Shown one piece after another: positions 44,646 through 56,864 of a DNA stretch of 64,000 nt. Origin of the DNA: Notolepis coatsorum. Its lineage: Eukaryota > Chordata > Actinopteri > Aulopiformes > Paralepididae. The notes under the pieces are model-generated. The model saw only the letters and a program-made list of their open reading frames with translations, was not told the origin of the DNA and made no database searches. The stretch is taken from the NCBI GenBank assembly GCA_963971535.1, contig OZ020587.1, positions 157,703,901 through 157,767,900 of the forward strand, in the 5' to 3' direction. The number at the start of each line of letters is the position of its first letter. The stretch's first letter is position 1. The position numbers were made by a program, and so were the translations under genes.

Positions 44646-46027
44646 AGATGAGCGGTCTTCAGTTGTCAAGGTTTGGAACAAACTGACTTATTTAAATCAA
44701 AATGAAAACATAAAATCGCAGTTTCTTAGCTAATGACGAGCATTCATTACCAATGGCTTCTATATGCTGAATAGGACAACATCTCAATATTTCATTTCAG
44801 TAGAAATCGGAAAATAACTGGAGAACCATCAGGAACGTCTGCCCACTACAGGTGTGTCTGACTCTTAACCACCAACACCTGCACGGACCACAACGCAAGA
44901 CGTATATCGTGCCAGTTAGGGTACAGACATTGTATACTCTTTATTTTTCTTATATTCAGTTAATTATATTGTTTAGTTAATTTTCCTCATTTGTATATTC
45001 AGAGTTAATTATATTGTTTACACTGGTTATTTTATCATATTTTTTAGATTCAGATCTAATTGTATTGCCTATATTTATGTCTTTCATCTAATACCCCACC
45101 CATACCTGTACCTCCCATCCAAATTTCCCCAAGGGGATCAATAAAGTAATATTATCTTATCAAATCCAAGCTCCGCCCTCTTTTCTCTATCCTCCAATCA
45201 AGTGCTTCCCTCAAACAAACTCCGAGGAAAGCAACAGTTGTGATTGGAGAATTGTGACCGGTCATGAGATCAACTCTGCAATCAGTTATTTACTTAAAAA
45301 AAAAAAAAAAAAAGGTTAGGGTCCTGCCTGGTTGACAGAAAAAAAAAAGTAATTTTATGCTGATGACCTGATCATAATTTAGAATATCAAACTGAATCAA
45401 TCATGAGCGCCTGGCTCCAGTGTGACTATTATCCTCTCTTCTATTAATGATAAACCCTTTAACAAACACGTCTTTGAGAAGACACAAACAAACCAAAAGG
45501 TTTTCAAAGTATATAAAAACAAGATAACTTGGTACATGGCCATGTTTAGTCAGTTTAGTATGAAATATGACGCTGCCCTAAAAAGAAACAAACATTGTAC
45601 AACCATTACGCACAGTACAAAATGTGAAATGAAACTTGTGTTACAGAAAACAGAAAATCGACTTTAAGAAAGTATACAGAAGCTAGAGTGACTGGAATTT
45701 TTGAAAGAAGGAAATATTGACTACATCTGATGCTGTGCAAATAGAAAGCACTACGTCCAAACAATGTCTTACCATCTCCCACTCAGGGTATATAGTATCA
45801 AACTCTGATATCGTTTTTTTTTAAATACCGGTAGGTTCTTCTTACGGCCAGACAAGACCACGTACAGGGAAACATCTTCCTCGTTATTGTCCGTCACGAA
45901 ACCGACATTCCAGCAGCACCGACGCTGCTCAGTGCAAACTATTCCTCCAATCCTTTACATTTCAATATTCGACGGGGTGGAAAGTAAGATCTGACAGAAT
46001 ATAGTAATACAAAACAGGGGTCGAGTG
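44646..46027. other. Spacer with a LINE tail; no gene seen
   Basis: A LINE 3' terminus ('ccccaaggggatcaataaag' followed by '(atctta)') lies at about 45118-45162. A poly-A run is at about 45296-45314. The open frame at 45422-45667 (81 codons, lysine-rich) matches nothing I know. This may include the far end of the sp3 3' UTR on the minus strand. Confidence 0.4.
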
Positions 46028-47014
46028 GGGGGTGAGGGGAGGGGGAGACAGAGAGTGGCAGGGAGAGTGACAGAGACAGAGTGAGGCAGGGAGAGTGACG
46101 GAGAGTGAGGCGGGGAGAGTGACAGAGTGAGGCAGGGAGAGTGACAGAGTGAGGCAGGGAGAGTGACAGAGAGAGAGTGGCAAGGAGAGTGACAGAGTGT
46201 GTGGCATGGAGAGTGACAGTGTGTGGCAGGGAGAGTGACAGAGTGTGGCAGGGAGAGTGACAGAGTGTGGCAGGGAGAGTGACAGAGTGTGGCAGGGAGA
46301 GTGACAGAGAGTGTGTGGCATGGAGAGTGACAGTGTGTGGCAGGGAGAGTGACAGAGTGTGGCAGGGAGAGTGACAGAGTGTGTGGCATGGAGAGTGACA
46401 GTGTGTGTGGCAGGGAGAGTGACAGAGTGTGTGGCAGGGAGAGTGACGGAGACAGAGTGAGGCAGGGAGAGTGACAGAGTGTGAGGCAGGGAGAGTGACA
46501 GAGTGTGTGGCAGGGAGAGTGACGGAGACAGAGTGAGGCAGGGAGAGTGACAGAGTGAGTGGCAGGGAGAGTGACGGAGACAGAGTGAGGCAGGGAGAGT
46601 GACAGAGTGTGATGCAGGGAGAGTGACAGAGAGTGTGTGGCAGGGAGAGTGACATAGAGTGAGGGAGAGTGACAGAGAGTGTGTGGCAGGGAGAGTGACA
46701 GACAGTGTGAGGCAGGGAGAGTGACAGGGAGTGAGGCAGGGAGAGTGACAGGGAGAGTGACAGAGTGTGGCAGGGAGAATGACAGAGTGTGTGGCATGGA
46801 GAAGGACAGAGAGTGAGGTGGGGAGAGTGACAGAGAGTGAGGCAGGGAGAGTGACAGAGTGTGGCAGGGAGAGTGACAGAGAGAGTGAGGCAGGGAGAGT
46901 GACAGATTGTGGCAGGGAGAGTGACAGATAGTGTGTGGCATGGAGAGTGACAGAGAGAGTGAGGCAGGGAGAGTGACAGGGAGAGTGACAGAGTGTGGCA
47001 GGGAGAGAGTGACC
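46028..47014. repeat. Purine-rich ~22-bp minisatellite downstream of sp3
   Basis: Unit 'ggcagggagagtgacagag' plus 'tgt' or 'tga', repeated some 40-45 times with length variants. The minus-strand open frames of 119-393 codons (Ser/Leu/His/Cys/Pro repeats) are artefacts. The same motif family fills part of the last sp3 intron (49425-50080). Confidence 0.9.
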
Positions 47015-48053
47015 GAATTAATTTGATAAAAAGAAATAACGCAGACATACAACATGTAGTACATTTACTGACAGTTAAGCATGAACAACACAATATCTTG
47101 GGAATACAAAAACAGTTCATACAAAAAGGATCATTAACAAAACAATTAAAAGTGATGCGAACAGTGCTGCTTTTTTTTTTTAAAGAGTGTTGCCTTTCGA
47201 GCGACGTGTTGACACCTTCTCACCTGCCGAGCGGGACTGATTGAACGAGGTACCGATGCAGAATTCTACCAGGCTCGTTTCATTATTAAGGTGACGGTGG
47301 GGGGGCGGGGGGGGGGGGCTGTCTTTAAAAAAGAAATCTGACGTGGTCAGATTCGGAGAGAGCGTAGGGAACATGGTGACAGCGTCGTTCACCTCGGCTT
47401 TTGGTCCATCGATCATAGAACAGTAAAACACGTGTCTTCGCGACCTCCCTGCGACCCGGTTCGAGCTACTGAACGGGGGAGGTGGGGGGGTCGCTCTAAT
47501 ATGCAACCACAAAGTACTGCATGATCCAAGTCACCCTGAGATTGTAGTCAAATTTGGCAATTCAACTCCTAAACATGGCTTTTGTTTTCTTCATATTACA
47601 ACTCGGCTTTTAATGTTTTGAATTAATCCAAAAAGGAAAATAAAAGGTATTTTTTTCCTCCCGTTTTTTTTCTTTCTATTTTTTTTTTACAAAAACACTT
47701 TGTATTACACGATGAAAAAGCTTTTTTTTTTTTTTTTTCAAGAGTTCGTAGTTTGATATCACAAAATCGTTTCCTATGCAAAGCCTACTATAAATAGCTA
47801 TTCAGTCAAAATAATAGATATGCAAATAATGCATACCACATAAACTGTATTATGTTCAAGAGGATTTATACAAAAAAAAACGTTTAATTACATGATTGTT
47901 TTTCTTATCCACCTGCGAAATTATAGCAGTCGTGAGCAACTCAATGGGGGGGGGGGGGGGCAGAGAAGAGGGGGGGGGGCTTGCTGGTTGGTTGGGCAAG
48001 CACAGGAACAACACCAAGAGGAGACACTACCAAAACACTCAATTATAAATGCA

Positions 48054-48108
<55 letters not shown>

Positions 48109-48670
48109 AAAAAAAAAGTGAATAATAACGTGAATATTTTTGCATGAAGACACATCTGGACATGAGCAGAAACATTTCTTCGGTTCAATAAAAAAACATT
48201 TCTGTGGTGAAATCCGAGCGCTAGCTTTACAGGAGAGAGAGACTCTGCTAACCGCAGACATGATCATTTAGAGAGGATCGACGCGGGCATCGCACCCGCG
48301 AGAGGGAGCGCGCCGGTCGACCGGGTACCGTTCCGTCGTCCGTCCGCGTCTCCTCCTCCACACCAGAACGTAGCGTTGAAACTACACAGCATCCTACGCT
48401 TTTCCCCCCCAACTACACGATAATTGTACAAAATAAGGCATTTCCTTGTGTGTATATATATACTGCAACCACGTCTTTTGCCCTCTGAACCCCCCCCACC
48501 CTCGGTACAAAGACGGACCCATGGACACGGATTGACTATTTGTTTTGTGTGTTAAAATATATATATAATATATATTTCTTCATAGCATGAATTGAAAAAT
48601 AAAAAAACAGAAGCAGGCGGGCGGGAGTATCTGACGGTCGGTCGTAAGGTTCGCGTGAAGGGGCGGGTCA
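47015..48670 (-). other. Probable 3' UTR of sp3
   Basis: Directly downstream of the sp3 stop codon on its strand. AT-rich with poly-A/T tracts, a TA microsatellite at about 48056-48105 and G runs at ~47946-47960 and 47300-47318. No coding frame. Mammalian SP3 mRNAs have long 3' UTRs, so this is a reasonable inference; the polyadenylation site was not identified. Confidence 0.45.
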
Positions 48671-48963
48671 TCACTCCATCACCGTGGTAACGAGCTGCAG
48701 GGGGCCCTCCAGCAGGTCCTGGGCCACGCCGGAGCCCTGCTGGATGTTGGTGAGGATGAGCGTGGTGGTGCCGCCCGCCGTGGTGGTGATGATGCCGCCG
48801 CCGCCGTCAGAGGAGCCAGCGGACTCCACGGAGAGCAGCACCGCGCCACCGCCACCGGGGGGCGCCCCCCCCTTCTTGTTCTGGTGCGTCTTAATGTGCT
48901 TCGCCAGGTGGTCGCTGCGCATGAAGCGCTTGGAGCACTCCGGACAGACGAACTTCTTCTCTC
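48671..48963 (-). CDS. sp3: sp3-like transcription factor, terminal exon (finger 3, C-terminus)
   Basis: Minus-strand exon from a CAG acceptor (48966-48964) to TGA at 48671-48673. The first codon is completed across the intron (G|GA, Gly), giving [20 protein letters not shown] and then [15 protein letters not shown]: the third C2H2 finger of the Sp family, which binds GC/GT boxes. The tail '[16 protein letters not shown]' and '[11 protein letters not shown]' matches the vertebrate Sp3 C-terminus in pattern. The '[10 protein letters not shown]' form favours Sp3 over Sp4. It could be the a or b fish copy; the rest of the gene lies beyond 64000 on this strand. Confidence 0.9.
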
Positions 48964-50086
48964 CTGTTGGGAGGGAGGGAGGGAGGGAGGGAGGGAGGGA
49001 GGGAGGGAGGGAGGGAGGGAGACAGAGAGAGAGAGAGAGGGGGGGGGGTGGAGGGAGACAGAGAGAGGAGGGTGGAGGGAGAGAGAGATAGGAGAGGGAG
49101 GGAGACAGAGAGAGAGAGGGGGGGGGGGGTGGAGGGAGAGAGGGGAAAGGGAGGGAGACAGAGAGAGGGGGGGTGGAGGGAGAGAGGGGGAGAGGGAGGG
49201 AGACAGAGAGAGGGGGGTGGAGGGAGAGAGGGGGAGAGGGAGGGAGACAGAGAGAGGGGGGTGGAGGGAGAGATAGGAGAGGGAGGGAGAGAGAGGGAAA
49301 GGGAGGGAGAGAGGGGGATGGAGGGATTTAATTGATTGTTATCCTTACTTGTCTTACTTATGATTTTATATTTATATTATATATGTTATATTATACTTTG
49401 TTTTGCAAATGTTTGCCAAAAGAGTGTGAGGCAGGGAGTGACAGAGAGAGTGTGACAGAGAGAGTGACAGAGAGAGACAGAGAGAGTGACAGAGAGTGAG
49501 GCAGGGAGTGACAGAGAGTGAGAGAGAGAGTGAGGCAGGGAGAGAGTGACAGAGAGAGAGTGAGGCAGGGAGTGACAGAGAGAGACAGACAGAGAGAGTG
49601 AGGCAGGGAGAGAGTGACAGAGAGAGAGTGAGGCAGGGAGTGACAGAGAGAGACAGAGAGAGAGTGAGGCAGGGAGAGAGTGACAGATATAGGGTGAGGC
49701 AGGGAGTGACAGAGAGTGACAGACAGAGAGAGTGAGGCAGGGAGTGACAGATAGAGTGAGACAGGGAGAGTGACAGAGAGTGACAGAGAGAGACAGACAG
49801 AGAGAGTGAGGCGGGAGAGTGAGGTAGGGAGAGTGATGCAGGGAGAGTGACAGAGAGAGTGAGGCAGAGAGTGAGGCAGGGAGAGTGAGGCAGGGAGAGT
49901 GTGGCAGGGAGAGTGACAGAGAGAGACAGACAGAGAGTGTGAGGCAGGGAGAGTGACAGAGAGTGAGTGAGGCAGAGAGAGTGACGGAGAGAGAGAGACA
50001 GAGAGAGTGAGGCGGGGGAGAGTGACAGAGAGAGAGTGACAGAGAGAGAGACAGAGAGAGTGAGGCGGGGGGGGGAGTGACCTCAC
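48964..50086 (-). other. Last sp3 intron, almost wholly low complexity
   Basis: Phase-1 GT-AG intron (GTGAGG at 50086-50081, CAG at 48966-48964), 1,123 bp. From the acceptor side: (GGGA)n at 48969-49020, purine-only GA/GGGA DNA to ~49325, ~100 bp of AT-rich DNA, then an array of 'gtgaggcagggagtgacagagaga' units at 49425-50080. On the coding strand the acceptor is preceded by a very long CT-rich polypyrimidine tract. Confidence 0.85.
49425..50080. repeat. Purine-rich minisatellite in the last sp3 intron
   Basis: Irregular units of 'gtgaggcaggga' and 'gtgacagagagaga'. Related to 46028-47014. Minus-strand frames running into it from the sp3 exon are read-through artefacts, not an alternative protein end that can be supported. 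Confidence 0.85.
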
Positions 50087-50283
50087 CCGTGTGCGTGCGC
50101 CTGTGTCTCTGCAGCTCGTCGCTCCGCGTGAACCTCTTGCCGCAGAACATCCAGCTGCAGACGAAGGGCCGCTCCCCGGAATGCCAGCGCAGGTGCGCCC
50201 GCAGGTGGGACGTCTTGCCATACACCTTCCCACAACCCGCGATGTGGCAGATGTGCTGCTTCTTCTTCCCCATGTTGGAGCCT
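50087..50283 (-). CDS. sp3: sp3-like transcription factor, exon with zinc fingers 1 and 2
   Basis: Minus-strand exon between acceptor 'CTACCCAG' (ending 50284) and donor GTGAGG (50086). Reads (R)[20 protein letters not shown]..., then '[17 protein letters not shown]' and '[15 protein letters not shown]'. Fingers C-x4-C-x12-H-x3-H twice, with the recognition residues of Sp factors (KTSHLRA, RSDELQR). '[10 protein letters not shown]' matches Sp3 more than Sp1 (TGERPFMC). Nuclear activator/repressor of GC-box promoters. The exon's first 13 bases and its acceptor are copied in every unit of the adjoining minisatellite. Confidence 0.92.
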
Positions 50284-51055
50284 CTGGGTAGGGGGGGGAC
50301 ACACAGATCTCAGGTCAGTTTACAGAGTCAAGCAGACATGCTGGAGCCTCTGGGTGGACACACACACACACACACACACAGATCTCAGGTCAGTTTACAG
50401 AGTCAAGGCAGACATGTTGGAGCCTCTGGGTCGGGGGGGGACACACACAGATCTCAGGTCAGTTTACAGAGTCAAGGCAGACATGTTGGAGCCTCTGGGT
50501 GGGGGACACAGATCTCAGGTCAGTTTACAGAGTCAAGCAGACATGTTGGAGCCTCTGGGTGGGGGACACACACAGATCTCAGGTCAGTTTACAGAGTCAA
50601 GGCAGACATGTTGGAGCCTCTGGGTGGGACACACACACACAGATCTCAGGTCAGTTTACAGAGTTAAGGCAGACATGTTGGAGCCTTTGGGTGGGGGACA
50701 CACACACAGATCTCAGGCCAGTTTACAGAGTCAAGCAGACTGTTGGAGCCTCTGGGTGGGGGGGACACACACAGATCTCAGGTCAGTTTACAGAGTCAAT
50801 GCAGACATGTTGGAGCCTCTGGGTGGGACACACACAAACACACAGATCTCAGGTCAGTTTACAGAGTCAAGCAGACTGTTGGAGCCTCTGGGTGGGGGGG
50901 GGAATCACACAGATCTCAGGTCAGTTTACAGAGTCAAGGCAGACATGTTGGAGCCTCTGGGTGGGGGGGGGGGGCACACAGATCTCAGGTCAGTTTACAG
51001 AGTCAAGGCAGACATGTTGGAGCCTCTGGGTGGGGGGGGACACACACAGATCTCA
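50284..51055. repeat. Splice-site-containing minisatellite, array 1
   Basis: About 11-12 units of ~60-75 bp: 'gatctcaggtcagtttacag', 'agtcaaggcagacatgttgg', 'agcctctgggtggggg' and a (CA)n stretch. The first unit abuts the sp3 exon. Length changes are in the G run and the CA run. Ends at 51055, where a LINE interrupts the unit. Plus-strand open frames of ~200 codons are artefacts. Confidence 0.95.
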
Positions 51056-51493
51056 CGTTCCTATGTCTAGTACTCTTGTCTTCGTTATTCGTGTGTAAAG
51101 TGTCATGTACAATCCAATACTCCCGGTGGGAGCTACTAAACCTTCGACACAATAGACATGGCGTTTTGGAGCCATCAGCGTTCCTACCCATGGAAATACT
51201 GCCTTACAACCACTGGCCACTCAACGCCACAGGTATCATCTACGGAGAAGGCGCTCCGGGATCCTCTCAAGATTTAGACGGCGCCCATACCGACCTCCAC
51301 TACCAGCCCTCCTGCTGTCTAACGTAAGATCCCTCCGACACAAAATGGATGAACTACAACTTCTATTACAATCTAGCAAAGATTATAGCGACTGCTCTGC
51401 CATCTGTCTGACTGACTGAGACCTGGTTAGACCAATCGGTGCCCGACCAAGCGGTAACGCTTCCAGGATTCACACTCCACCGAGCCGACAGAC

Positions 51494-52305
51494 TATAATA
51501 ATAATAATAATACTTCGTTTTATATAGCGCCTTTCAGAGGACCCAAGGTCGCTTTACATAAGGGGGGGGGGGGGGTAACAAATTAACAAACATAGTGGAC
51601 AGACACAACATATACATATAAAGTGAGAAAGTTAGTGGTTGAAGGCCAGGTTGAAGAGGTGGGTTTTGAGCAGTTTTTTAAATGAGTCCAGAGTTGGGGC
51701 GGTGCGGAGTTCTGCGGGGAGAGAGTTCCAGAGGGTGGGAGCTGCCACACTGAAAGCTCTGTCCCCGAACGTCCGTAGTCTGGTTCGGGGGATGGAGAGC
51801 TGACCAGTGTCCGTGGATCGCAGGGACCGTGACTGAGTGTAGGGGTGGAGGAGGTCAGTGAGGTACTGAGGTGCCAGGGCGTGAAGGGATTTGTAGGTGA
51901 GCAGGAGGGTTTTGTAGGTGATGCGGGATTTGATGGGGAGCCAGTGGAGGTGGATGAGGATGGGGGTGATGTGCTGCCAGGGTTTGGTGCGGGTTAGAAC
52001 CCTGGCAGCTGAATTTTGAACATACTGGAGCCTGTCCAGGGTTTTGCTTGGGACCCCGGACAGGACCCCGTTGCAGTAGTCCAGGCGGGAGGTGACGAAG
52101 GCGTGGATGAGGGTCTCAGCTGTGGTGTCGGAAAGTGATGGTCGGAGTCTGGAAATGTTTCGGAGGTGAAAGAAGGCGGATTTGGTGAGGGAATTGACAT
52201 GGGATTGATAGGAAAGGGTGGAGTCCAGGATAACGCCCAGGTTGTGGACCTTAGGGGATGGGGAGATGGAGCAGCCGTCAATGTTGAGGGTGAGATCCCC
52301 AACCT
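51494..52305 (-). mobile_element. L2-type LINE fragment inside LINE copy 1
   Basis: Minus-strand 3' end (ATT-rich tail, 'tatagcgcctttcagagg') and RT C-terminal block ('TLWNSLPAELRTAPTLDSF' on the minus strand). The part to the right is the same region as 4850-5250 in the L2-like LINE, though diverged. It splits the endonuclease of the host LINE. Present in both LINE copies, so it predates the duplication. Confidence 0.75.
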
Positions 52306-52317
52306 TCCGGAGCAGGG

Positions 52318-53240
52318 CCTAGCCACCACGTCGCTCAAATCCAAGGGTGGAGGCATCTGTTTTATGATCAACCACCGCTGGTGTACCAACTCCACTACAC
52401 TCAGTCAGATCTGCTCTCCTCACCTGGAATATATCTCCGTTAAATGCAGACCAACATACCTCCCCAGAGCATTCGCATCGGTAATCCTGATCGGTGTTTA
52501 CATCCCCCCAGATGCTAACGCTAACTCCTCCATAAGCGAACTTGCCAACTACATATCATCTGTTGAAAACAAACACCCCGATGCAGCAATAATTGTATTA
52601 GGCGACTTCAACCAAACCAACCTGTCCTCTGAGCTACCAAGCTATCACCAACAGGTAACCTGCCCCAGCAGAGGGAATAACACACTGGACCACTGCTATA
52701 CAACAATCAAGCAGGCTTACCGTGCTTTTCCAAGAGCTCCCCTGGGCAAGTCCGACCATGCAATGCTGCTGCTCATCCCAACATACAAACAAAAACTTAA
52801 ATCCATTAAACCAACGGAAAAATCTGTCAGGTCCTGGTCAACAGAGGCCACCGAAAAGTTGCGCGCTTGCCTCGCATGCACTGACTGGGACGAGTTCCGC
52901 GCAGCCGGCGACCTGCATGACTACACAGACACAGTGACGTCATACATCCACTTCTGTGAACAACTATGCATCCCATCAAAAACGGTCAAGTTCTACAACA
53001 ACAATAAACCCTGGTTCACCAAAGAAATCCAACAACTAAGAAAAGAGAAAAACACTGCCTACATAACAGGAATAAAAGAACACTATGTGACTGCAAAATA
53101 CAAATTAAGGGCTGCAATAAGAAAAGCAAAATCCAACTACGCCGCCAAACTAGAACAACAAATCACAACCAATGATACAAGAACCATCTGGAAAAAACTC
53201 CAGGACATTACCAACTACAAAAAGAAACCCCCCCCCCCAT
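52318..53240 (+). pseudogene. LINE endonuclease, copy 1
   Basis: 'GGGICFMINHRWC', 'LIGVYIPPDANAN', 'AIIVLGDFNQTNL', 'LDHCYTT', 'GKSDHAMLLLIP' are endonuclease motifs in order. Then a linker with 'NKPWFTKEIQQLRKEKN' and 'IWKKLQDITNYKKK'. An open frame that begins at 52166 runs antisense through the L2-type fragment before entering this domain; that N-terminal part is chance. The N-terminal endonuclease motif with 'TETWLDQSVPDQ' lies left of the fragment, at about 51418-51450. Confidence 0.75.
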
Positions 53241-53329
53241 ACCCGACAGTGATGACCAGCTCCCGGACAAACTCAACATCTTCTACACTAGATTTGAACA
53301 GTCACCCCCCCCCCCCACCCCCCTCCCCC

Positions 53330-54720
53330 CTTCCACATCCAGGAGGAAGAGGTGAGGACCACCTTCAAGAGGATAAAGAAAAATAAAGCAGCAGGCCCAG
53401 ATAACATCAGTTCATCTGTCCTACATCACTGTGCTGCAGAACTGGCCATCTTCACCAACATTTTTAACACCTCCCTCCGTAATTGTTCAGTCCCCCAATG
53501 TCTCAAACAGTCCACCATCATCCCTGTCCCAAAATCCAATAATATCTCCTGCCTTAACGATTACAGACCAATTGCCCTCACATCTGTAGTAATGAAATCA
53601 TTTGAACGCATCATTCTCACCCACCTCAAAACCAGCACCACCCCCCTCATGGACCCACACCAATTTGCCTACAGAACCAACAGGTCTGTGGATGACAGTC
53701 AACACAGCCACTCATCACCTGCTGCAACACCTGGAAACCCGCAACTCATACGCCCGCATTCTGGTTATGGACTTCAGTTCCGCATTCAACACAATTATCT
53801 CAGCCAAACTCATCAATAAAGTACTGGACATGAACATTGACCCCTGCATCTGCCACTGGATCCATAGCTTCCTCTCCAACAGACAACAGAAGGTCAAAAT
53901 AAATAACATCACATCCCACCCTTTATATCTCAGCACAGGAGCCCCCCAAGGCTGCGTCCTTTCACCCTGGCTTTTCTCCCTATACACCAACCTGCTCATA
54001 TCCCTCCACAACTCCGTAAAAATATATAAATATGCAGATGACACAACCCTTATAGGCCTCATCACAGACAATAACGAAACAGAATACCGCACACAAATCA
54101 ACCACACAATCACCTGGTGCACAGACAATAACCTCCTCCTCAACTCATCAAAAACCCAAGAACTCATCATCGACTTCAGACGCCAGCCAAACCCCAAAAC
54201 CCCCATATCCATCTCCGGCAAACCCATAATCACCACAGATTCCTTCAAATTCCTCTGCACTCACATAAGCAATAACCTCAAATGGAAAACCAACACAGAC
54301 CACATACACAAAAAAGCAAATCAAAGACTCTTCTTCCTCCGCCAGCTCAAGAAATACAGAGTCAAAAAACATCTCCTGCTCCGTTTCTACCAGGCCATTA
54401 TACAAAGCATCCTCACCTTCTCCATAACTGTTTGGTACAGCAATCTGGACACTCACTCGAAAAACAAACTACAAAGAATCATCAATAAATCCTCAAAAAT
54501 AACCCGCACCCCCCTCCCTTCTCTCGAATCACTCCACCGCCAAATCACAATCAGGAGAGCCAGAAAAATCATCTGACCCCACTCACCCAGCACACCACAT
54601 CTTCCAGCTGCTGCCCTCCGGGAGGCGCTACAGATCCCTGACCACCAAAACATCCCGGTTCAAAAACAGCTTCTTCCCCACTGCCATACGGACACTGAAC
54701 TCCCTGTAGTACCCCCCCCC
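53330..54720 (+). pseudogene. LINE reverse transcriptase, copy 1
   Basis: 'NKAAGPDNISSSVLH', 'DYRPIALTSVVMKSFER', a frameshift near 53695, 'ILVMDFSSAFNTI' (motif A), 'GAPQGCVLSPWLFSLYT' (motif B), 'KYADDTTLIG' (YADD), 'LLLNSSKTQELIIDFR', and the C-terminal 'LPSLESLHRQITIRRARK'. A second shift precedes the end block at ~54590. Not functional as it stands. Confidence 0.8.
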
Positions 54721-54934
54721 CCCCTCCCTGTAGTACCCCCCTGCAACCCCCCTTACCTCTGCTGACACGGACAACTCTGAACTGTAATCTATGTAATTGT
54801 GTTTTCTTTTAACTGCATGTAGTATGTATGTTGTAAGTGATGTTATATGTTCTATGTTGGAACTGCAATGCACTGAAACCAAATTCCACCTTCCTGGCTG
54901 GGTGGTCATTAAAGAAATTGATTGATTGATTGAT

Positions 54935-55600
54935 TTACAGAGTCAAGCAGACATGTTGGAGCCTCTGGGTGGGGACACACACACACACACACAGATCTCA
55001 GGTCAGTTTACAGAGTCAAGCAGACATGTTGGAGCCTCTGGGTGGGGGGGGGGGCACAGATCTCAGGTCAGTTTACAGAGTTAAGGCAGACATGTTGGAG
55101 CCTCTGGGTGGGACACACACAGATCGCAGGCCAGTTTACAGAGTCAAGGCAGACATGTTGGAGCCTCTGGGTGGGGGGGGGACACAGATCTCAGGTCAGT
55201 TTACAGAGTTAAGGCAGACATGTTGGAGCCTTTGGGTGGGGGACACACACACAGATCTCAGGCCAGTTTACAGAGTCAAGCAGACTGTTGGAGCCTCTGG
55301 GTGGGGGGGACACACACAGATCTCAGGTCAGTTTACAGAGTCAATGCAGACATGTTGGAGCCTCTGGGTGGGACACACACACACACACAGATCTCAGGTC
55401 AGTTTACAGAGTCAAGCAGACTGTTGGAGCCTCTGGGTGGGGGGGGGGGAATCACACAGATCTCAGGTCAGTTTACAGAGTCAAGGCAGACATGTTGGAG
55501 CCTCTGGGTGGGGGGGGGGCACACAGATCTCAGGTCAGTTTACAGAGTCAAGGCAGACATGTTGGAGCCTCTGGGTGGGGGGGGACACACACAGATCTCA
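54935..55600. repeat. Splice-site-containing minisatellite, array 2
   Basis: About 10 units of the same repeat as array 1. The right half matches array 1 monomer for monomer, including the same 'tctcacgttcc' junction into the LINE. This shows a tandem duplication of array plus LINE. Confidence 0.95.
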
Positions 55601-56040
55601 CGTTCCTATGTCTAGTACTCTTGTCTTCGTTATTCGTGTGTAAAGTGTCATGTACAATCCAATACTCCCGGTGGGAGCTACTAAACCTTCGACACAATAG
55701 ACATGGCGTTTTGGAGCCATCAGCGTTCCTACCCATGGAAATACTGCCTTACAACCACTGGCCACTCAACGCCACAGGTATCATCTACAGAGAAGGCGCT
55801 CCGGGATCCTCTCAAGATTTAGACGGCGCCCATACCGACCTCCACTACCAGCCCTCCTGCTGTCTAACGTAAGATCCCTCCGACACAAAATGGATGAACT
55901 ACAACTTCTATTACAATCTAGCAAAGATTATAGCGACTGCTCTGCCATCTGTCTGACTGACTGAGACCTGGTTAGACCAATCGGTGCCCGACCAAGCGGT
56001 AACGCTTCCAGGATTCACACTCCACGAGCCGACAGACTAT

Positions 56041-56852
56041 AATAATAATAATAATACTTCGTTTTATATAGCGCCTTTCAGAGGACCCAAGGTCGCTTTA
56101 CATAAGGGGGGGGGGGGGGGGGTAACAAATTAACAAACATAGTGGACAGACACAACATATACATATAAAGTGAGAAAGTTAGTGGTTGAAGGCCAGGTTG
56201 AAGAGGTGGGTTTTGAGCAGTTTTTTAAATGAGTCCAGAGTTGGGGCGGTGCGGAGTTCTGCGGGGAGAGAGTTCCAGAGGGTGGGAGCTGCCACACTGA
56301 AAGCTCTGTCCCCGAACGTCCGTAGTCTGGTTCGGGGGATGGAGAGCTGACCAGTGTCCGTGGATCGCAAGGACCGTGACTGAGTGTAGGGGTGGAGGAG
56401 GTCAGTGAGGTACTGAGGTGCCAGGGCGTGAAGGGATTTGTAGGTGAGCAGGAGGGTTTTGTAGGTGATGCGGGATTTGATGGGGAGCCAGTGGAGGTGG
56501 ATGAGGATGGGGGTGATGTGCTGCCAGGGTTTGGTGCGGGTTAGAACCCTGGCAGCTGAATTTTGAACATACTGGAGCCTGTCCAGAGTTTTGCTTGGGA
56601 CCCCGGACAGGACCCCGTTGCAGTAGTCCAGGCGGGAGGTGACGAAGGCGTGGATGAGGGTCTCAGCTGTGGTGTCGGAAAGTGATGGTCGGAGTCTGGA
56701 AATGTTTCGGAGGTGAAAGAAGGCGGATTTGGTGAGGGAATTGACATGGGATTGATAGGAAAGGGTGGAGTCCAGGATAACGCCCAGGTTGTGGACCTTA
56801 GGGGATGGGGAGATGGAGCAGCCGTCAATGTTGAGGGTGAGATCCCCAACCT
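56041..56852 (-). mobile_element. L2-type LINE fragment inside LINE copy 2
   Basis: Same as 51494-52305 with a few base changes. The 63-codon minus frame at 56179-56370 ('SIPRTRLRTFGDRAFSVAAP') is the LINE C-terminal block. Confidence 0.75.
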
Positions 56853-56864
56853 TCCGGAGCAGGG

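Larger units (their letters stand above)
51056..54934 (+). mobile_element. Rex1/CR1-like LINE, copy 1
   Basis: Inserted into the minisatellite, antisense to sp3. It has the endonuclease region (with an L2-type fragment inserted), reverse transcriptase, and the usual end block 'FQLLPSGRRYRSLTTKTSRF'. The 3' UTR ends in (ATTG)n at ~54910-54932. Frames are broken by C-run length changes and point shifts. Clade placement (Rex1/CR1-like rather than L2) is by motif only. Confidence 0.75.

Noticed and set aside
45422..45667. An 81-codon lysine-rich frame
   Set aside because: No motif, splice context or neighbour supports it; typical chance frame in AT-rich DNA.
45939..47120. A 393-codon minus-strand frame of His-Ser-Pro-Cys-Leu repeats
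   Set aside because: Translation of the purine-rich minisatellite; not protein-like and not conserved in frame.
49386..50302. sp3 open frames reading through the donor into the intron for ~300 codons
   Set aside because: The frame after HTGE enters simple-sequence DNA. The GTGAGG donor and a phase-matched acceptor at 48964 rejoin finger 3 exactly.
52166..52317. N-terminal part of the 406-codon frame starting at 52166
   Set aside because: It is the antisense of the L2-type LINE fragment; the genuine endonuclease begins about 52318. Same for 56713-56864.
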